This document shows positions 33,915 through 42,888 of a stretch of 64,000 nucleotides of DNA, piece after piece. Under the pieces are notes generated by a model. That model was not told where the DNA came from. It did no database searches and worked only from the letters and a program-made list of their open reading frames with translations. This stretch comes from Sulfidibacter corallicola (GTDB taxonomy: Bacteria > Acidobacteriota > Holophagae > Acanthopleuribacterales > Acanthopleuribacteraceae), in contig NZ_CP071793.1 in NCBI RefSeq assembly GCF_017498545.1, positions 4,675,001 through 4,739,000 of the forward strand, given 5' to 3'. Each line of letters starts with the position of its first letter. Positions within the stretch are counted from its first letter, which is position 1. The position numbers and the translations under genes were made by a program.

Positions 33915-35003
33915 TTGACTCAAGCGGTCATTCTGGTCGTGGACGATCATCCTCATAATTTGAAGGTTTTGTTCAACCTCCTGACGGATTCCGGATACAA
34001 GGTGCTCGTGGCCCAAACGGGGGAAAGTGCGCTGGAGCAAGCCATTCGCACCAAACCCGATCTCATTCTCCTGGACATCATGATGCCGGGTATCGGTGGC
34101 TTCGCCACCTGCCGGCGCTTGAAGGAACACGAGTCGACCCAGTCGATCCCGGTCATCTTTCTCAGTGCGCTGGCGGAATCCAACCACATCGTGGAGGGGT
34201 TCAACGTGGGTGCGGTGGATTACATCACCAAACCGTTTCGCCAACGGGAGGTGCTGGTACGCATCCACACCCACCTCAGTCTGCGCAACCTGCAGCAATC
34301 CCTGGAAGAGAAACGCCAGGAGCTGGAACGGGCATTGGAGGACAAGCGACAGATTCTGAACATCACGGTTCACGATCTGAAGAATCCACTGCAGGCCATC
34401 GCGGGCTACCTGGACCTGGTGAGAACCCAGGACGGGGAGATCATCGACCGCATCAAGCAGTCCACCAAGGTGATGTTCGGCATCATCGACGGCCTGATGC
34501 GTTCGGCGGAGCTGGAGAACGCGGGCCTCGCCCTGAATACCGAGCCCAAATACATCGCCGAGCTGGTCGGCGTGGCAGGCCAGGAATTCGCGGGCCAGGC
34601 CAAGGCGAAAAACCAACGCATGTCGTTCGAGATCGACAAGACCTGCCTGGCCATGGTCGATCCCCTTCGTTTTTATGAAGCAATCGCGAATTACCTCTCC
34701 AACGCATTGAAATTTTCTCCCAGCGATACCGAAATCGTGATCACGTTGCGCCGCGAAGGCGACCGAATCCACTTTTCCGTGCGCGATCAGGGCCCCGGCC
34801 TGACCGAAAAGGATCTTCAAAAGGTATTCGGCAAGTTCTGTCGCCTCAGTGCCAAACCCACCGGTTCGGAGCCATCCACCGGACTCGGCCTGTCGATCGT
34901 CAAGGCCCTGGTCGAATTGCACGACGGCGAAGTGGGTGTCCACAACAATCCCGAAGGCGGCTGCACCTTTTTCCTGTGGATCCCGGCCGCGGCATCGAGT
35001 TGA
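33915..35003 (+). CDS. Receiver domain fused to a histidine kinase
   Basis: A soluble protein of about 362 residues from a TTG at 33915, chosen because the receiver domain begins at once (AVILVVDDHPHN); the open frame upstream is not protein-like. Receiver: Asp10/Asp11, phospho-acceptor Asp54 in LILLDIMMPG, Lys106 in ITKPF. A coiled coil (about 120-145) leads to the HisKA helix with NITVHDLKNPLQ (His153). The ATP-binding domain is complete: NYLSNALKFSP, VRDQGPGL and STGLGLSIVKAL. There is no output domain, so it relays phosphate within a network. The next gene, 36 nt on, is a hybrid kinase with a weakened ATP site; the two may work together. Confidence 0.88.
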   Translation: MTQAVILVVDDHPHNLKVLFNLLTDSGYKVLVAQTGESALEQAIRTKPDLILLDIMMPGIGGFATCRRLKEHESTQSIPVIFLSALAESNHIVEGFNVGAVDYITKPFRQREVLVRIHTHLSLRNLQQSLEEKRQELERALEDKRQILNITVHDLKNPLQAIAGYLDLVRTQDGEIIDRIKQSTKVMFGIIDGLMRSAELENAGLALNTEPKYIAELVGVAGQEFAGQAKAKNQRMSFEIDKTCLAMVDPLRFYEAIANYLSNALKFSPSDTEIVITLRREGDRIHFSVRDQGPGLTEKDLQKVFGKFCRLSAKPTGSEPSTGLGLSIVKALVELHDGEVGVHNNPEGGCTFFLWIPAAASS

Positions 35004-35039
35004 TCCCGTTCACCACGCCGTCACCTTTCGGGGGTTTCG

Positions 35040-37187
35040 ATGAATCGTCCAACCACGGCCAAGATTTCGGAGGGCGCACTCGCCGCGATGCCCGAGCTGA
35101 ACGAGATTTTGCGCGCGATGTCGCTGGAACCACGCGCCTTCGATGCCCGAGCCGCCAAACCGGACAACCCGGCGGATCGACCTGCGTTGCTGGTGGTGGA
35201 AGCTGATTTGGAAGCCGAGCCGATGGCTCAGCTCTGTGCCGAGGCGGCCATCCGCGACGTGCCGGTCGTGGTCGTGGCCAAACCCGACGACATCGCCGGC
35301 GGGACCGCGGCCCGCGACCTCGGTGCGGTGGAAACCCTGATCGCCGGCGAAGCCCCGGCATTCGTCAGGCACCGCCTCGATCAGGCCCGCCGGCTACGCC
35401 CACCGCAAGCGCGACAGGCATCGCTCGACGACGATCTGGAGTCCACCGGCTGGGATCTGCTCGACGCACTGTGCAATCGTGTGCCCGTCGGGCTCTACCT
35501 CTTTCGCCTCACCGATCGGGAAAACCTGGACAGCATGTTGTTGGTTCGTGCAAATCGAGCGGCCACGGTCATCACCGGCCGCGATTACACGAACAAACTA
35601 GGCCGCCCCTGGCGCGAGGGCATTCCCGAACTTTCGGCCCGTGACCTGGAACCGCACTTTCAACAGGTGCTCCACCACAATGAACCCACCGAAACCTTCG
35701 AGACGACGTTTTCCGATCGGTCCGGCAAGGATCTGTACTTTCGCTTGATCGCGTTTCATCTGACCGGTCCCTTTCTGGGCATCATGTTCAAGGACGTTTC
35801 GGAACAGCGCATCGCGGAACAGGTAAAAATCAGCTTCCTGTCGCAGATGAGTCACGAGCTACGCACCCCGTTGAACGGCATCCTGGGTTGTGCGCAGATT
35901 CTCAAGCGCGACATCCAGGAGCCCTCGCAGGCGAAACACGTGGACTTGATCGAGCAATGCGGGCAAAACCTGCTGACCATCTTCAACGACATCATGGACC
36001 ACACCCACATCGAAGCGGGCCTGATCAAATTGACGCCCGATAAAGTGAACCCCTTGGAATTCCTCAACAAAACGGCCGATAGGTTCGCCGAAAAAGCCAG
36101 AAAAAAAGGCCTGGGTTTTCAAGCTCGCTACGACGACAACCTACCGTCCCGCGTCTCCATGGATACCCGCAAACTGGAACGCGTGCTGCGCCAATTGCTC
36201 GGCAACGCCCTTCATCGGCTGGATCAGGGCAGTGTTTCGTTTCAGGTCACCTATCGGCCAGGACGGACCCGCTTCGAAATCGCCGAAGTCGATGGGAAAC
36301 CTAACGATGAAGCCCAATCTCAGTTCTTCCGCAAATTCCGCCAAATCCAAGATGCCCATTTGATGTCGGAAGGCGCCGATCTCGGATTTTCGATCTGTAA
36401 ACGGTTTGTCGGCTTGATGGGCGGCGCGTTGATCCTCGAGACCCCCTCCGAACAGGGCAGTCGCCTGTGGTTCGAGATCGAGACGCCCGTCATCGACGAA
36501 ACACCCGCGGAGCGGAAACCCAGCAAACGAATCATCGGGTATCGGGGCCCAAAGCGCAGGATTCTGGTCGTGGACGACGATCAAGTCAATCTCCTGCTTC
36601 AGTCGGAGATCTTGGGGAGCCTGGGTTTCGAGGTGATCCCCGTCAATTCGGGCGAGGCCTGCGTGAACTCCGTCTCGGAAACCCCGGTCGATGCGATTAT
36701 CATGGACCTCCGCATGCCGGGCATGAACGGTTTCGAAACGGCGCAACGACTGAAGGCCGGCAACCTGCTGGGGAAGGCATGCATGATCGCCACCTCGGCC
36801 GAGGACGGGGAATCCACACGCGAGGCAGCCCACAAGGCCCAGTTCGACGGGTTTTTGGCCAAGCCGGTACAGAGCGGGCAACTCATGGAAATCCTGTGCG
36901 AGCGACTCGGCCTCGACCCGATCTGCGAACAGCGGGAGACCAACACCGCCACGCTGAGGGAAACGGGAGGTCAGGTAGGAAACCTGAACACGTTACCTCG
37001 AGCGTTTCAGGAAGACCTGATTCGGCTGGCCGAAAGCGGAGACGTGGCCGGCTTGATCCGCTGGTCCAACCGCCTGAGCGAAGAACCGAGCGGAGATTGG
37101 CAGGACATCGCCCGCCGTGTCGCATCGCTGGCCGACAACTTCGAAATGCTGCAGTTGAAAACCTGGGTTCGCCGCCAGATCCCCTGA
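35040..37187 (+). CDS. Hybrid histidine kinase with degenerate ATP-binding domain
   Basis: A soluble 715-residue protein. Residues 45-120 look like a receiver fold without the phospho-acceptor Asp. Residues 140-255 form a PAS-like sensor. HisKA follows with MSHELRTPLNGI (His272). The catalytic domain keeps the N-box Asn (LLGNALHRL, Asn389), but the G1 box reads EVDGKPND where DxGxG is expected, and G2 reads GADLGFSICK. A standard receiver spans 505-620 (LVVDDDQVN, Asp556 in IIMDLRMPG, Lys608). The last 80 residues resemble the C-terminal helical region of BarA-like kinases. It may have lost ATP use and be driven by the complete kinase just upstream. Confidence 0.85.
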   Translation: MNRPTTAKISEGALAAMPELNEILRAMSLEPRAFDARAAKPDNPADRPALLVVEADLEAEPMAQLCAEAAIRDVPVVVVAKPDDIAGGTAARDLGAVETLIAGEAPAFVRHRLDQARRLRPPQARQASLDDDLESTGWDLLDALCNRVPVGLYLFRLTDRENLDSMLLVRANRAATVITGRDYTNKLGRPWREGIPELSARDLEPHFQQVLHHNEPTETFETTFSDRSGKDLYFRLIAFHLTGPFLGIMFKDVSEQRIAEQVKISFLSQMSHELRTPLNGILGCAQILKRDIQEPSQAKHVDLIEQCGQNLLTIFNDIMDHTHIEAGLIKLTPDKVNPLEFLNKTADRFAEKARKKGLGFQARYDDNLPSRVSMDTRKLERVLRQLLGNALHRLDQGSVSFQVTYRPGRTRFEIAEVDGKPNDEAQSQFFRKFRQIQDAHLMSEGADLGFSICKRFVGLMGGALILETPSEQGSRLWFEIETPVIDETPAERKPSKRIIGYRGPKRRILVVDDDQVNLLLQSEILGSLGFEVIPVNSGEACVNSVSETPVDAIIMDLRMPGMNGFETAQRLKAGNLLGKACMIATSAEDGESTREAAHKAQFDGFLAKPVQSGQLMEILCERLGLDPICEQRETNTATLRETGGQVGNLNTLPRAFQEDLIRLAESGDVAGLIRWSNRLSEEPSGDWQDIARRVASLADNFEMLQLKTWVRRQIP

Positions 37188-37267
37188 ATTCGGTCGTGGC
37201 ACCAGGTAGGAGGCGAGCGCGCGAGCATGGCTTGGCAGTGCCCGCAGGCACCGCTCGCAAGGATCGC

Positions 37268-39142
37268 TCAGTTCTTGGCGCCCATGTCGCCCACGAAGCG
37301 CGCCAACAGTGCGGTCAGCTTGTCCAGCGCCCGCTCGGCATCGGCGTAGGCACTTTTCAGTACTTCGAACTCTTCGCGAAGGTCGGCCAGGTAACGGTGG
37401 ATGTCGGCACTGCCGGGGCGCTGCATCACGGTCCGCCCCACTTGATCCAGCGAGCGCACGGCCCCGTGACAGAAGCCACTGAGCAGGGTCGCGTCACCCA
37501 GAGTCCGCAAAAAGGCCTGGCAGTACCAATTGATCCGCTCGATTCGCGTTTCCAAGGCGTCCACGGCGAGCAGGCGTTGGTGATCGAGCGCTTCCAGATC
37601 GGTCTCGGCATCCTCGGCAAAAACCCGAAACTCGCTGAACAACTTGCGAACCGGTTCCAGCTCGGCCATCTGGGCTCGCGCATGGGCGACCACCTTCGAC
37701 TTGTTCATTGTTGGAACGGCACCCCGCACCGCACGGTCCACGATACGCGCCACATCCACCTCCCGCGTGGCGTAGCGGCTCAGGGCGTCGCGCAGTTTCA
37801 TGGCGCGGAACCCCTCCAATTCGGCCCCTCCCTCGGTGGCGTTGATGAAGACGCGATCCGGGTCCTGGCCCACGTAGAACCGAACCGCCTCGCGGTACCA
37901 GTGAATGAAGGTGGTGTAGTGAATCAGGGTTTGGGCGGGATGACCGAAAAAGCCGGGCACTTCGCGGCCGTGGCGATCGTCATAGGCGAATTTGCGATTG
38001 AGCTCGGAGCCCACATAGGTGCGGCCGGAGCGCAACGCCAGATCCTGGCCGGCCAGGATGATCGGGTTGCAGCCCATGTAAAACGCCAGGCAAAAAGCCT
38101 CCGTCGCCACCGATCCCCCGCTGTCGGCCCGAAACTTACGCAGTTCGGGAAAGCGGGACACCATCCAGTCGGTCACCAAATTGTTTTCGTTCTGGTACAC
38201 CAGCCGATGGCGACCCGGACCTTCGAAGAAACCGGGATGGCATTGATCGGAAAGAAGAAAGGTGGTGCGGTCGAGGTTGTGGGCGTCCTCGATCAGGTTG
38301 CGGTAATCCTTCGCCTCGGTATGCACCAGGAAATCCGGTCGAACGCACCAGCGATCCAACGCCATGACCACGCGTGACAAGGCGAAAATGGCGACCCGGT
38401 CCCGGTTCGGTACCAAAAGGCCGAGGTTCCCGTCCAGCGAGGGTCCCGCGGCAAGCACGACGGCCGGCACCCCGCGCAACCGGCCCATCATGCAATCGGC
38501 TCCGGGCAGGGAAAGGGTATGGGACAGGGAACCGAGCGAACTCTCCATGACCGCCGGATAAGTTTTGACGAGCGTGATTTCCTTGACCTTGCGGTCCTCC
38601 AACTCGGCGCGCAGCTCGGTGCGAAAGGCGGAGAAGGCCTCCGGAAAGGTCTGTAAATGGTAGGGGTTGGCCAAGACTCGAAACTGCCGGGAACGAGTGA
38701 GACCCAGGCCGAGCAACTGTCGAAATCGGGCAAGGGTGCAGCAGATCTTTGCGCCGTGGGGGGTCAATACCTCGGACAGGTCCAGGTGTTTCAGGGCACA
38801 ACGAATCATTTCCGGATCCGGTTCGAACACGATCTGGGTGCCCCCCTCGAGCGGGCGATCCGCCGCGAGCAAATGGCCCAGGCCGAAACCGAAATGAAGG
38901 TGCAGGCGCTGGGGCGGTGCATCGGCCTTGGCAATCAGGCCCTCGGCCTCGCGGCGCGGATTGTACTTGCTGTGGACGAAGCGCGGCCCCCTGGCCAAGG
39001 TCAGCCCTTCCTTGCGGGCGGGCACCAGGCGCAACGCCTCGGTATCCCGGTCCTCGACTTCGGCCAATTCCGACAAAAGCTCGGGATCGTAGTGTGCCAG
39101 AAATTCGTGGTTTCGCCGTTCCAGCTCGGTTTCTCGTGACAT
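37268..39142 (-). CDS. DUF115 / motility-accessory-factor (Maf)-like protein
   Basis: A soluble 624-residue protein of the DUF115 family (MptE-like core, also called Maf glycosyltransferases). Recognisable blocks are HFGFGLGHLL near residue 85, VVLAAGPSLDGNL near 230 (the family GPSL motif), FLVHTEAKD, SGGSVATEAFCLAFYMGCNPIILAGQDLAL, FINATEGGAELEG, and a helical C-terminal region. Maf proteins modify flagellin with nonulosonic acids in several bacteria. No flagellin or sugar genes lie nearby, so the acceptor is unknown. Single gene with AAGGA close to the ATG. Confidence 0.82.
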   Translation of the reverse strand: MSRETELERRNHEFLAHYDPELLSELAEVEDRDTEALRLVPARKEGLTLARGPRFVHSKYNPRREAEGLIAKADAPPQRLHLHFGFGLGHLLAADRPLEGGTQIVFEPDPEMIRCALKHLDLSEVLTPHGAKICCTLARFRQLLGLGLTRSRQFRVLANPYHLQTFPEAFSAFRTELRAELEDRKVKEITLVKTYPAVMESSLGSLSHTLSLPGADCMMGRLRGVPAVVLAAGPSLDGNLGLLVPNRDRVAIFALSRVVMALDRWCVRPDFLVHTEAKDYRNLIEDAHNLDRTTFLLSDQCHPGFFEGPGRHRLVYQNENNLVTDWMVSRFPELRKFRADSGGSVATEAFCLAFYMGCNPIILAGQDLALRSGRTYVGSELNRKFAYDDRHGREVPGFFGHPAQTLIHYTTFIHWYREAVRFYVGQDPDRVFINATEGGAELEGFRAMKLRDALSRYATREVDVARIVDRAVRGAVPTMNKSKVVAHARAQMAELEPVRKLFSEFRVFAEDAETDLEALDHQRLLAVDALETRIERINWYCQAFLRTLGDATLLSGFCHGAVRSLDQVGRTVMQRPGSADIHRYLADLREEFEVLKSAYADAERALDKLTALLARFVGDMGAKN

Positions 39143-39424
39143 GGTTCCTTCCGAATGACCCTCATTCTACCTGACTCGGTCGGCGAGTTCGGGGTGGAAT
39201 CGAAAGGAACTTTTTGGGATGCTGTCGAAAGCACACCCATGAAAACGTTGAGAAGTTGAGTAACTGAAAAGCGAGAACAACCCGCTTCCAATCCGGTCGC
39301 GCCCACAAGGGCGGTATCGAACACCATCCGGCCCTCCGCCAACCGGTGCGGTAAACGTCCGGAGGCCGCCCGCGACATCGCGAACCATGGCGCGACCGAC
39401 TCAGCCATACAAGGAGACATCAGT

Positions 39425-40084
39425 ATGTACAAGCTTCACGGTGTAGGTCCTTCCCCATTTGTGCGAAAAGTCCTGATCGCCCTAGCCGAGAAAAAACAGC
39501 CGTTCGAATGGGTGTTCCTAATCCCGGTCAACGTGGCCGAAGAATATCTCGAGATTCATCCCATGGGAAAGGTCCCGTCCCTGCAAGACGGCGATCTGTT
39601 CGTGCCGGATTCTTCGGCCATCCTGGCCTATCTCGATCGCAAACATCCCGAAAACAGCCTGTACCCCGACGACGCCGGCGATTATGCCCGCGCCATCTGG
39701 TTGGAGGAATACGCGGATACGCGCATGAACGAGCGCTTGAACGGCAAGATCTACGCGCCGCGCGTGATTCGCGCGACCTTTTTCGGAGAGGCTCCTGACG
39801 AAGAGGCGGTGGAACAGGCGATTCGCGAAGAACTGCCCCCCATCTGCACCTACCTGGAAAAACAGGTCTCCGGTGCCGCCCCGATCGTCGGTCCCCGGCT
39901 CTCGGTGGCCGATCTGGGCATCGCCACCATCTTCGTCTCACTCCAGCACGCCGGTGTGAGCGTGGACGCCGCGACCTATCCGAAACTGGCGGCCTACGCC
40001 ACCTGGCTGCTCGAGCGTCCCTCGGTGGCCGAACGCATCGCGGAGGACAAGAAAACCTTCGCGGAGGCCAGCCAACCGGCCTGA
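39425..40084 (+). CDS. Glutathione S-transferase family protein
   Basis: A 219-residue GST. The N-terminal thioredoxin-like domain starts YKLHGVGPSPFVRKVLIAL, with the catalytic-site serine region SPF. It continues with MGKVPSLQDGD (cis-Pro) and VPDSSAILAYLDRKHP (glutathione gamma-Glu binding). The helical C-terminal domain has SVADLGIATIF with the usual Asp N-cap. GGAG lies 8 nt before the ATG. It conjugates or reduces electrophiles with glutathione; the substrate is unknown. Single gene followed by the hairpin repeats at 40168-40450. Confidence 0.9.
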   Translation: MYKLHGVGPSPFVRKVLIALAEKKQPFEWVFLIPVNVAEEYLEIHPMGKVPSLQDGDLFVPDSSAILAYLDRKHPENSLYPDDAGDYARAIWLEEYADTRMNERLNGKIYAPRVIRATFFGEAPDEEAVEQAIREELPPICTYLEKQVSGAAPIVGPRLSVADLGIATIFVSLQHAGVSVDAATYPKLAAYATWLLERPSVAERIAEDKKTFAEASQPA

Positions 40085-40491
40085 TGCGGAGCTACCGCCG
40101 AGCCGCTTCGAACGCGATTCGAAGCGGTTCCCCCAAGTGGTTGCCGGATGAACCTGTCAAGGCGATCCATGCGAGAAGTTCCCGCATGCCAAGAGCGTCG
40201 GCCCGGCCGACATTTCGAAGCGATCCAGGCAACGGGCGATCGAAATACCAATGAGCGAAGCCACTCGCTCCGTATCACGTCCATGTCGAAGTACGTTGCC
40301 TCCAGAGTTCCCGCATCCCGAGAGAGACGTCGTCGTCGTAGGTTGGCCGGCCCGGCCGACATTTCGAAGTCACCAATGCGCGGAGTGCCCGCATCCCGAG
40401 AGCGTCGTCATGCCAGGTAGGTCCATCGGCCCGATGGACATTTCGAAGCAATCCTTCTCGACAATGAGTGGATGGGCCATTCGTCCGAAGT
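40085..40491. repeat. Three hairpin-bearing repeat copies between convergent genes
   Basis: The same repeat family as at 23.2-24.6 kb. Copies start with TTCCCGCATGCC (about 40174), TTCCCGCATCCC (about 40308) and TGCCCGCATCCC (about 40385). Stems are GTCGGC-CCG-GCCGAC (about 40200), GTTGGCCG-GCC-CGGCCGAC (40342-40360) and GTCCATCG-GCC-CGATGGAC (40421-40439), each followed by ATTTCGAAG. There is no gene. Confidence 0.8.
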
Positions 40492-41340
40492 TCAGTGCGT
40501 GCCTTTGCGACCCAGGCCGGCGGCGGTTCGGGTGGCTTCCTCGACGGCCCGAGCCAATGTCGAACGGATACGCCCGTCTTCCATCGTCAGCAAGGCGCTG
40601 ATGGTGCACCCCGCCGGCGTGGTCACCTCGTCCTTGAGCGTCGCCGGGTGTTTCCCGGTGCCCTGGAGCATCATGGCCGCGCCCAGCATCGTCTGTGACA
40701 CCAGTTGAAACGCGATGTCGCGCGGGAGACCCACCTTGACGGCACCGTCCGCCAAGGATTCCATCATCAAATAGATGTAGGCGGGACCGGATCCGCTCAC
40801 GGCGGTGACGGCATCCAGATGGTGCTCGCCCAGGGTCCAGACCTTGCCGACGGATGCGAACACCTGTTCGGCGATGGCCATATGTTCCGGCTTGACGTGG
40901 TTGCCGGGAGAAATCACGGTGACGCCGGCCCCAATCAGGCACGGCGTGTTGGGCATGGCGCGAATGACCGCGAATCCCGGCAGGCTGGACTCGATCTCGG
41001 CAATCTTGGTGCCCGCGGCGATGGAGATGATCAGCGCGTGGGGACGAAGGGTGCCGGACGATTTCAGGCGATCGAGAATCTCCACTACCCGATGGGGTTT
41101 GACGCACAAAAGAAAAACGTCGGTGTCGGCGATCCATTCCGGCGGGTATCCGCAGGCCACGGGTATTTCCAGATCTTCCGCGATGCGATCGCGCGAGCCG
41201 TTGGTGGCGACCGCGGCACGCAGGTTCTTGGTGGGCAGGAGCTCGGCGGCCAACATCCCCTTCAGGAGGGCCGTCCCCATGACGCCGGCGCCGATGACGC
41301 CAACGGTCTTGTCGCTGAAATCCACCTGTTCGGTATCCAT
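40492..41340 (-). CDS. proC: Pyrroline-5-carboxylate reductase
   Basis: It reduces pyrroline-5-carboxylate to proline with NAD(P)H, the last step of proline synthesis. At 282 residues it has the Rossmann start VGVIGAGVMGTALLKGM, the DVFLLCVKPH strand, VIRAMPNTPCLIGAG, and the C-terminal dimer region AVSGSGPAYIYLMMESLADGA and TPAGCTISAL. The ATG at 41340 has GGAG 6-7 nt upstream. Its 3' end faces the gst gene across the repeat block. Single gene. Confidence 0.95.
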   Translation of the reverse strand: MDTEQVDFSDKTVGVIGAGVMGTALLKGMLAAELLPTKNLRAAVATNGSRDRIAEDLEIPVACGYPPEWIADTDVFLLCVKPHRVVEILDRLKSSGTLRPHALIISIAAGTKIAEIESSLPGFAVIRAMPNTPCLIGAGVTVISPGNHVKPEHMAIAEQVFASVGKVWTLGEHHLDAVTAVSGSGPAYIYLMMESLADGAVKVGLPRDIAFQLVSQTMLGAAMMLQGTGKHPATLKDEVTTPAGCTISALLTMEDGRIRSTLARAVEEATRTAAGLGRKGTH

Positions 41341-41501
41341 TGCAATCTCCAAATCCCCGGCTCATGCGGTCCCGGCGTGTCGGGAAGGTTCGCGCCCGCG
41401 GCCGAGACCTCGTTCAAAGGGCTTTTGGGGCAAAGATCATAGGGTAAAGCGCGCACGGGTTCAAGCCCCGATGGCGGAAAGATCGAACGTCGGTGAGATG
41501 G

Positions 41502-42413
41502 TCAGCGCAGATCGGGCGCCAGGTAGCAGAGCCCCTTGGGCTGGACCTGACCGAGTTCGGCGTTGTAGGCGCAGCGAAAGACCGCGCCCATCACGTCGTC
41601 GCGCTTGAATACCGCGAGAAATTCGGCGGGCTGGGGCGTCTCGCAGGGAAACGCGCGTCCATCCACCAGGTAGGTGTAGGCGCGATAGGGCAGTTCGACC
41701 TCGGGAAAACGCGGCAACACTTCCGACACCGGCCGGCTCCACTGGGCCAGGTTTTCGGGAGTCAGATCCTCGGGAACGGCGCATTCCGCCAGACCGATGG
41801 GCCCGACGCTGGTGCGCTCCAGCGATTCCAGGTGGGCAGGCGTACCGAGCGCCTCGCCGATGTCCCGAGCCAGGGCCCGCACGTAGGTTCCCGTGGAACA
41901 GGCGACTTCGCACTCCAGCCGCAGTTCGTCGAGAGGGGTCAGCTTCAGGTGGTGGATGGTGATGTGCTTGGGGGCCAACGCGACCGCCTGATTCTTGCGC
42001 GCCAGCTCGTAACTCTTACGACCGTTGACGCGCTTGGCGGAAAAGGCGGGCGGGACCTGGCTGATACGGCCGGTTAAGGCCTCGGCCACCCGATCCAGGC
42101 GGGCCTGATCCAGGTCGGGCACCTCACCCTCCGCGGTCACCTCGCCCGTGGGATCCAGGGTGTTGGTTTCCACACCCAGGCGAATCACGGCCCGGTAGGC
42201 CTTGGGCAGCTCGTGCACGAAATCCGCGAATTTGGTGGCCTTGCCGATGGCCATCAACAGGACGCCGGAAGCGAAGGGGTCCAGGGTTCCGGTGTGGCCA
42301 ACCTTGACCCCCTTGCCCACGACGCGGCGGATACGGTCCACCAGGTCGTGCGAGGTCGGCCCCGTCGGTTTGTGAACCGGCAGGAAAACAAAGGGATACC
42401 ATTGCAAATTCAT
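41502..42413 (-). CDS. truB: tRNA pseudouridine(55) synthase
   Basis: It isomerises U55 in the T-loop of most tRNAs. TruB blocks are HKPTGPTSHDLVDRIRR, VGHTGTLDPFASGVLLMAIG (catalytic Asp), KAYRAVIRLGVETNT, SQVPPAFSAKRVNGRKSYELAR and TGTYVRALARDIGEALG. The product has 303 residues from the ATG at 42413; an ATG at 42425 that overlaps the rbfA stop codon is equally possible. It is the last gene of rimP-nusA-infB-rbfA-truB and is translationally coupled to rbfA. Confidence 0.95.
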   Translation of the reverse strand: MNLQWYPFVFLPVHKPTGPTSHDLVDRIRRVVGKGVKVGHTGTLDPFASGVLLMAIGKATKFADFVHELPKAYRAVIRLGVETNTLDPTGEVTAEGEVPDLDQARLDRVAEALTGRISQVPPAFSAKRVNGRKSYELARKNQAVALAPKHITIHHLKLTPLDELRLECEVACSTGTYVRALARDIGEALGTPAHLESLERTSVGPIGLAECAVPEDLTPENLAQWSRPVSEVLPRFPEVELPYRAYTYLVDGRAFPCETPQPAEFLAVFKRDDVMGAVFRCAYNAELGQVQPKGLCYLAPDLR

Positions 42414-42414
42414 C

Positions 42415-42798
42415 TTATTCTTCATCCACCGTGTCGGGCCCTGCGTCACCGGTCGCCTCACCGGACTTCAGGCCCTCGAGAATTTGATTGATGCGACGCT
42501 CGGCTTTCACGTCGTCGTCGTAGTGGAAACGCAACTCGGGAACCCGACGCATTTGCACGCGCTGGGCGATGTGCCGCTTGAGCGCTCCCTTGGCCCGCTG
42601 AAAAGAGCGCATGGGCACTTCGGGATCGATCCCGTCATCCAGCTCGGTGAACAGGACGTCGGCGAACTGGAGGTCCGGGCTCAACTTGACGCGGGTGATG
42701 GTCACCCCCACGAAGCCGGGATCTCCCATTTCGAAATTGATGGCGTAGCTGATGACCTGACGAACCTGTTCGGCGAGGTTGTGCAGCCGATTTGACAT
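42415..42798 (-). CDS. rbfA: Ribosome-binding factor A
   Basis: It binds the 30S precursor and assists 16S rRNA 5' maturation. The 127 residues have the KH-like fold blocks NRLHNLAEQVRQVISYAI, VTITRVKLSPDLQFADV and RRVPELRFHYDDDVKAERRINQIL, plus an acidic tail. The ATG at 42798 has GGAGG 6 nt upstream. It lies between infB and truB, as in most bacteria. An 11-bp hairpin (42827-42855) separates it from infB. Confidence 0.95.
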   Translation of the reverse strand: MSNRLHNLAEQVRQVISYAINFEMGDPGFVGVTITRVKLSPDLQFADVLFTELDDGIDPEVPMRSFQRAKGALKRHIAQRVQMRRVPELRFHYDDDVKAERRINQILEGLKSGEATGDAGPDTVDEE

Positions 42799-42826
42799 AA
42801 GACCCTCCCACAAAAGCAGGAATGGC

Positions 42827-42855
42827 CTCTTTGGTGGCCGGAGACCGCCAAAGAG
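42827..42855 (-). other. Hairpin between infB and rbfA
   Basis: CTCTTTGGTGG and CCGCCAAAGAG pair over 11 bp (one G-T pair) around a 7-nt loop. It is not followed by a U-tract. It may adjust the relative amounts of infB and rbfA message. Confidence 0.5.
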
Positions 42856-42888
42856 ACCCAGATTCGTGCGGAAGAACCCGCACCTTGT

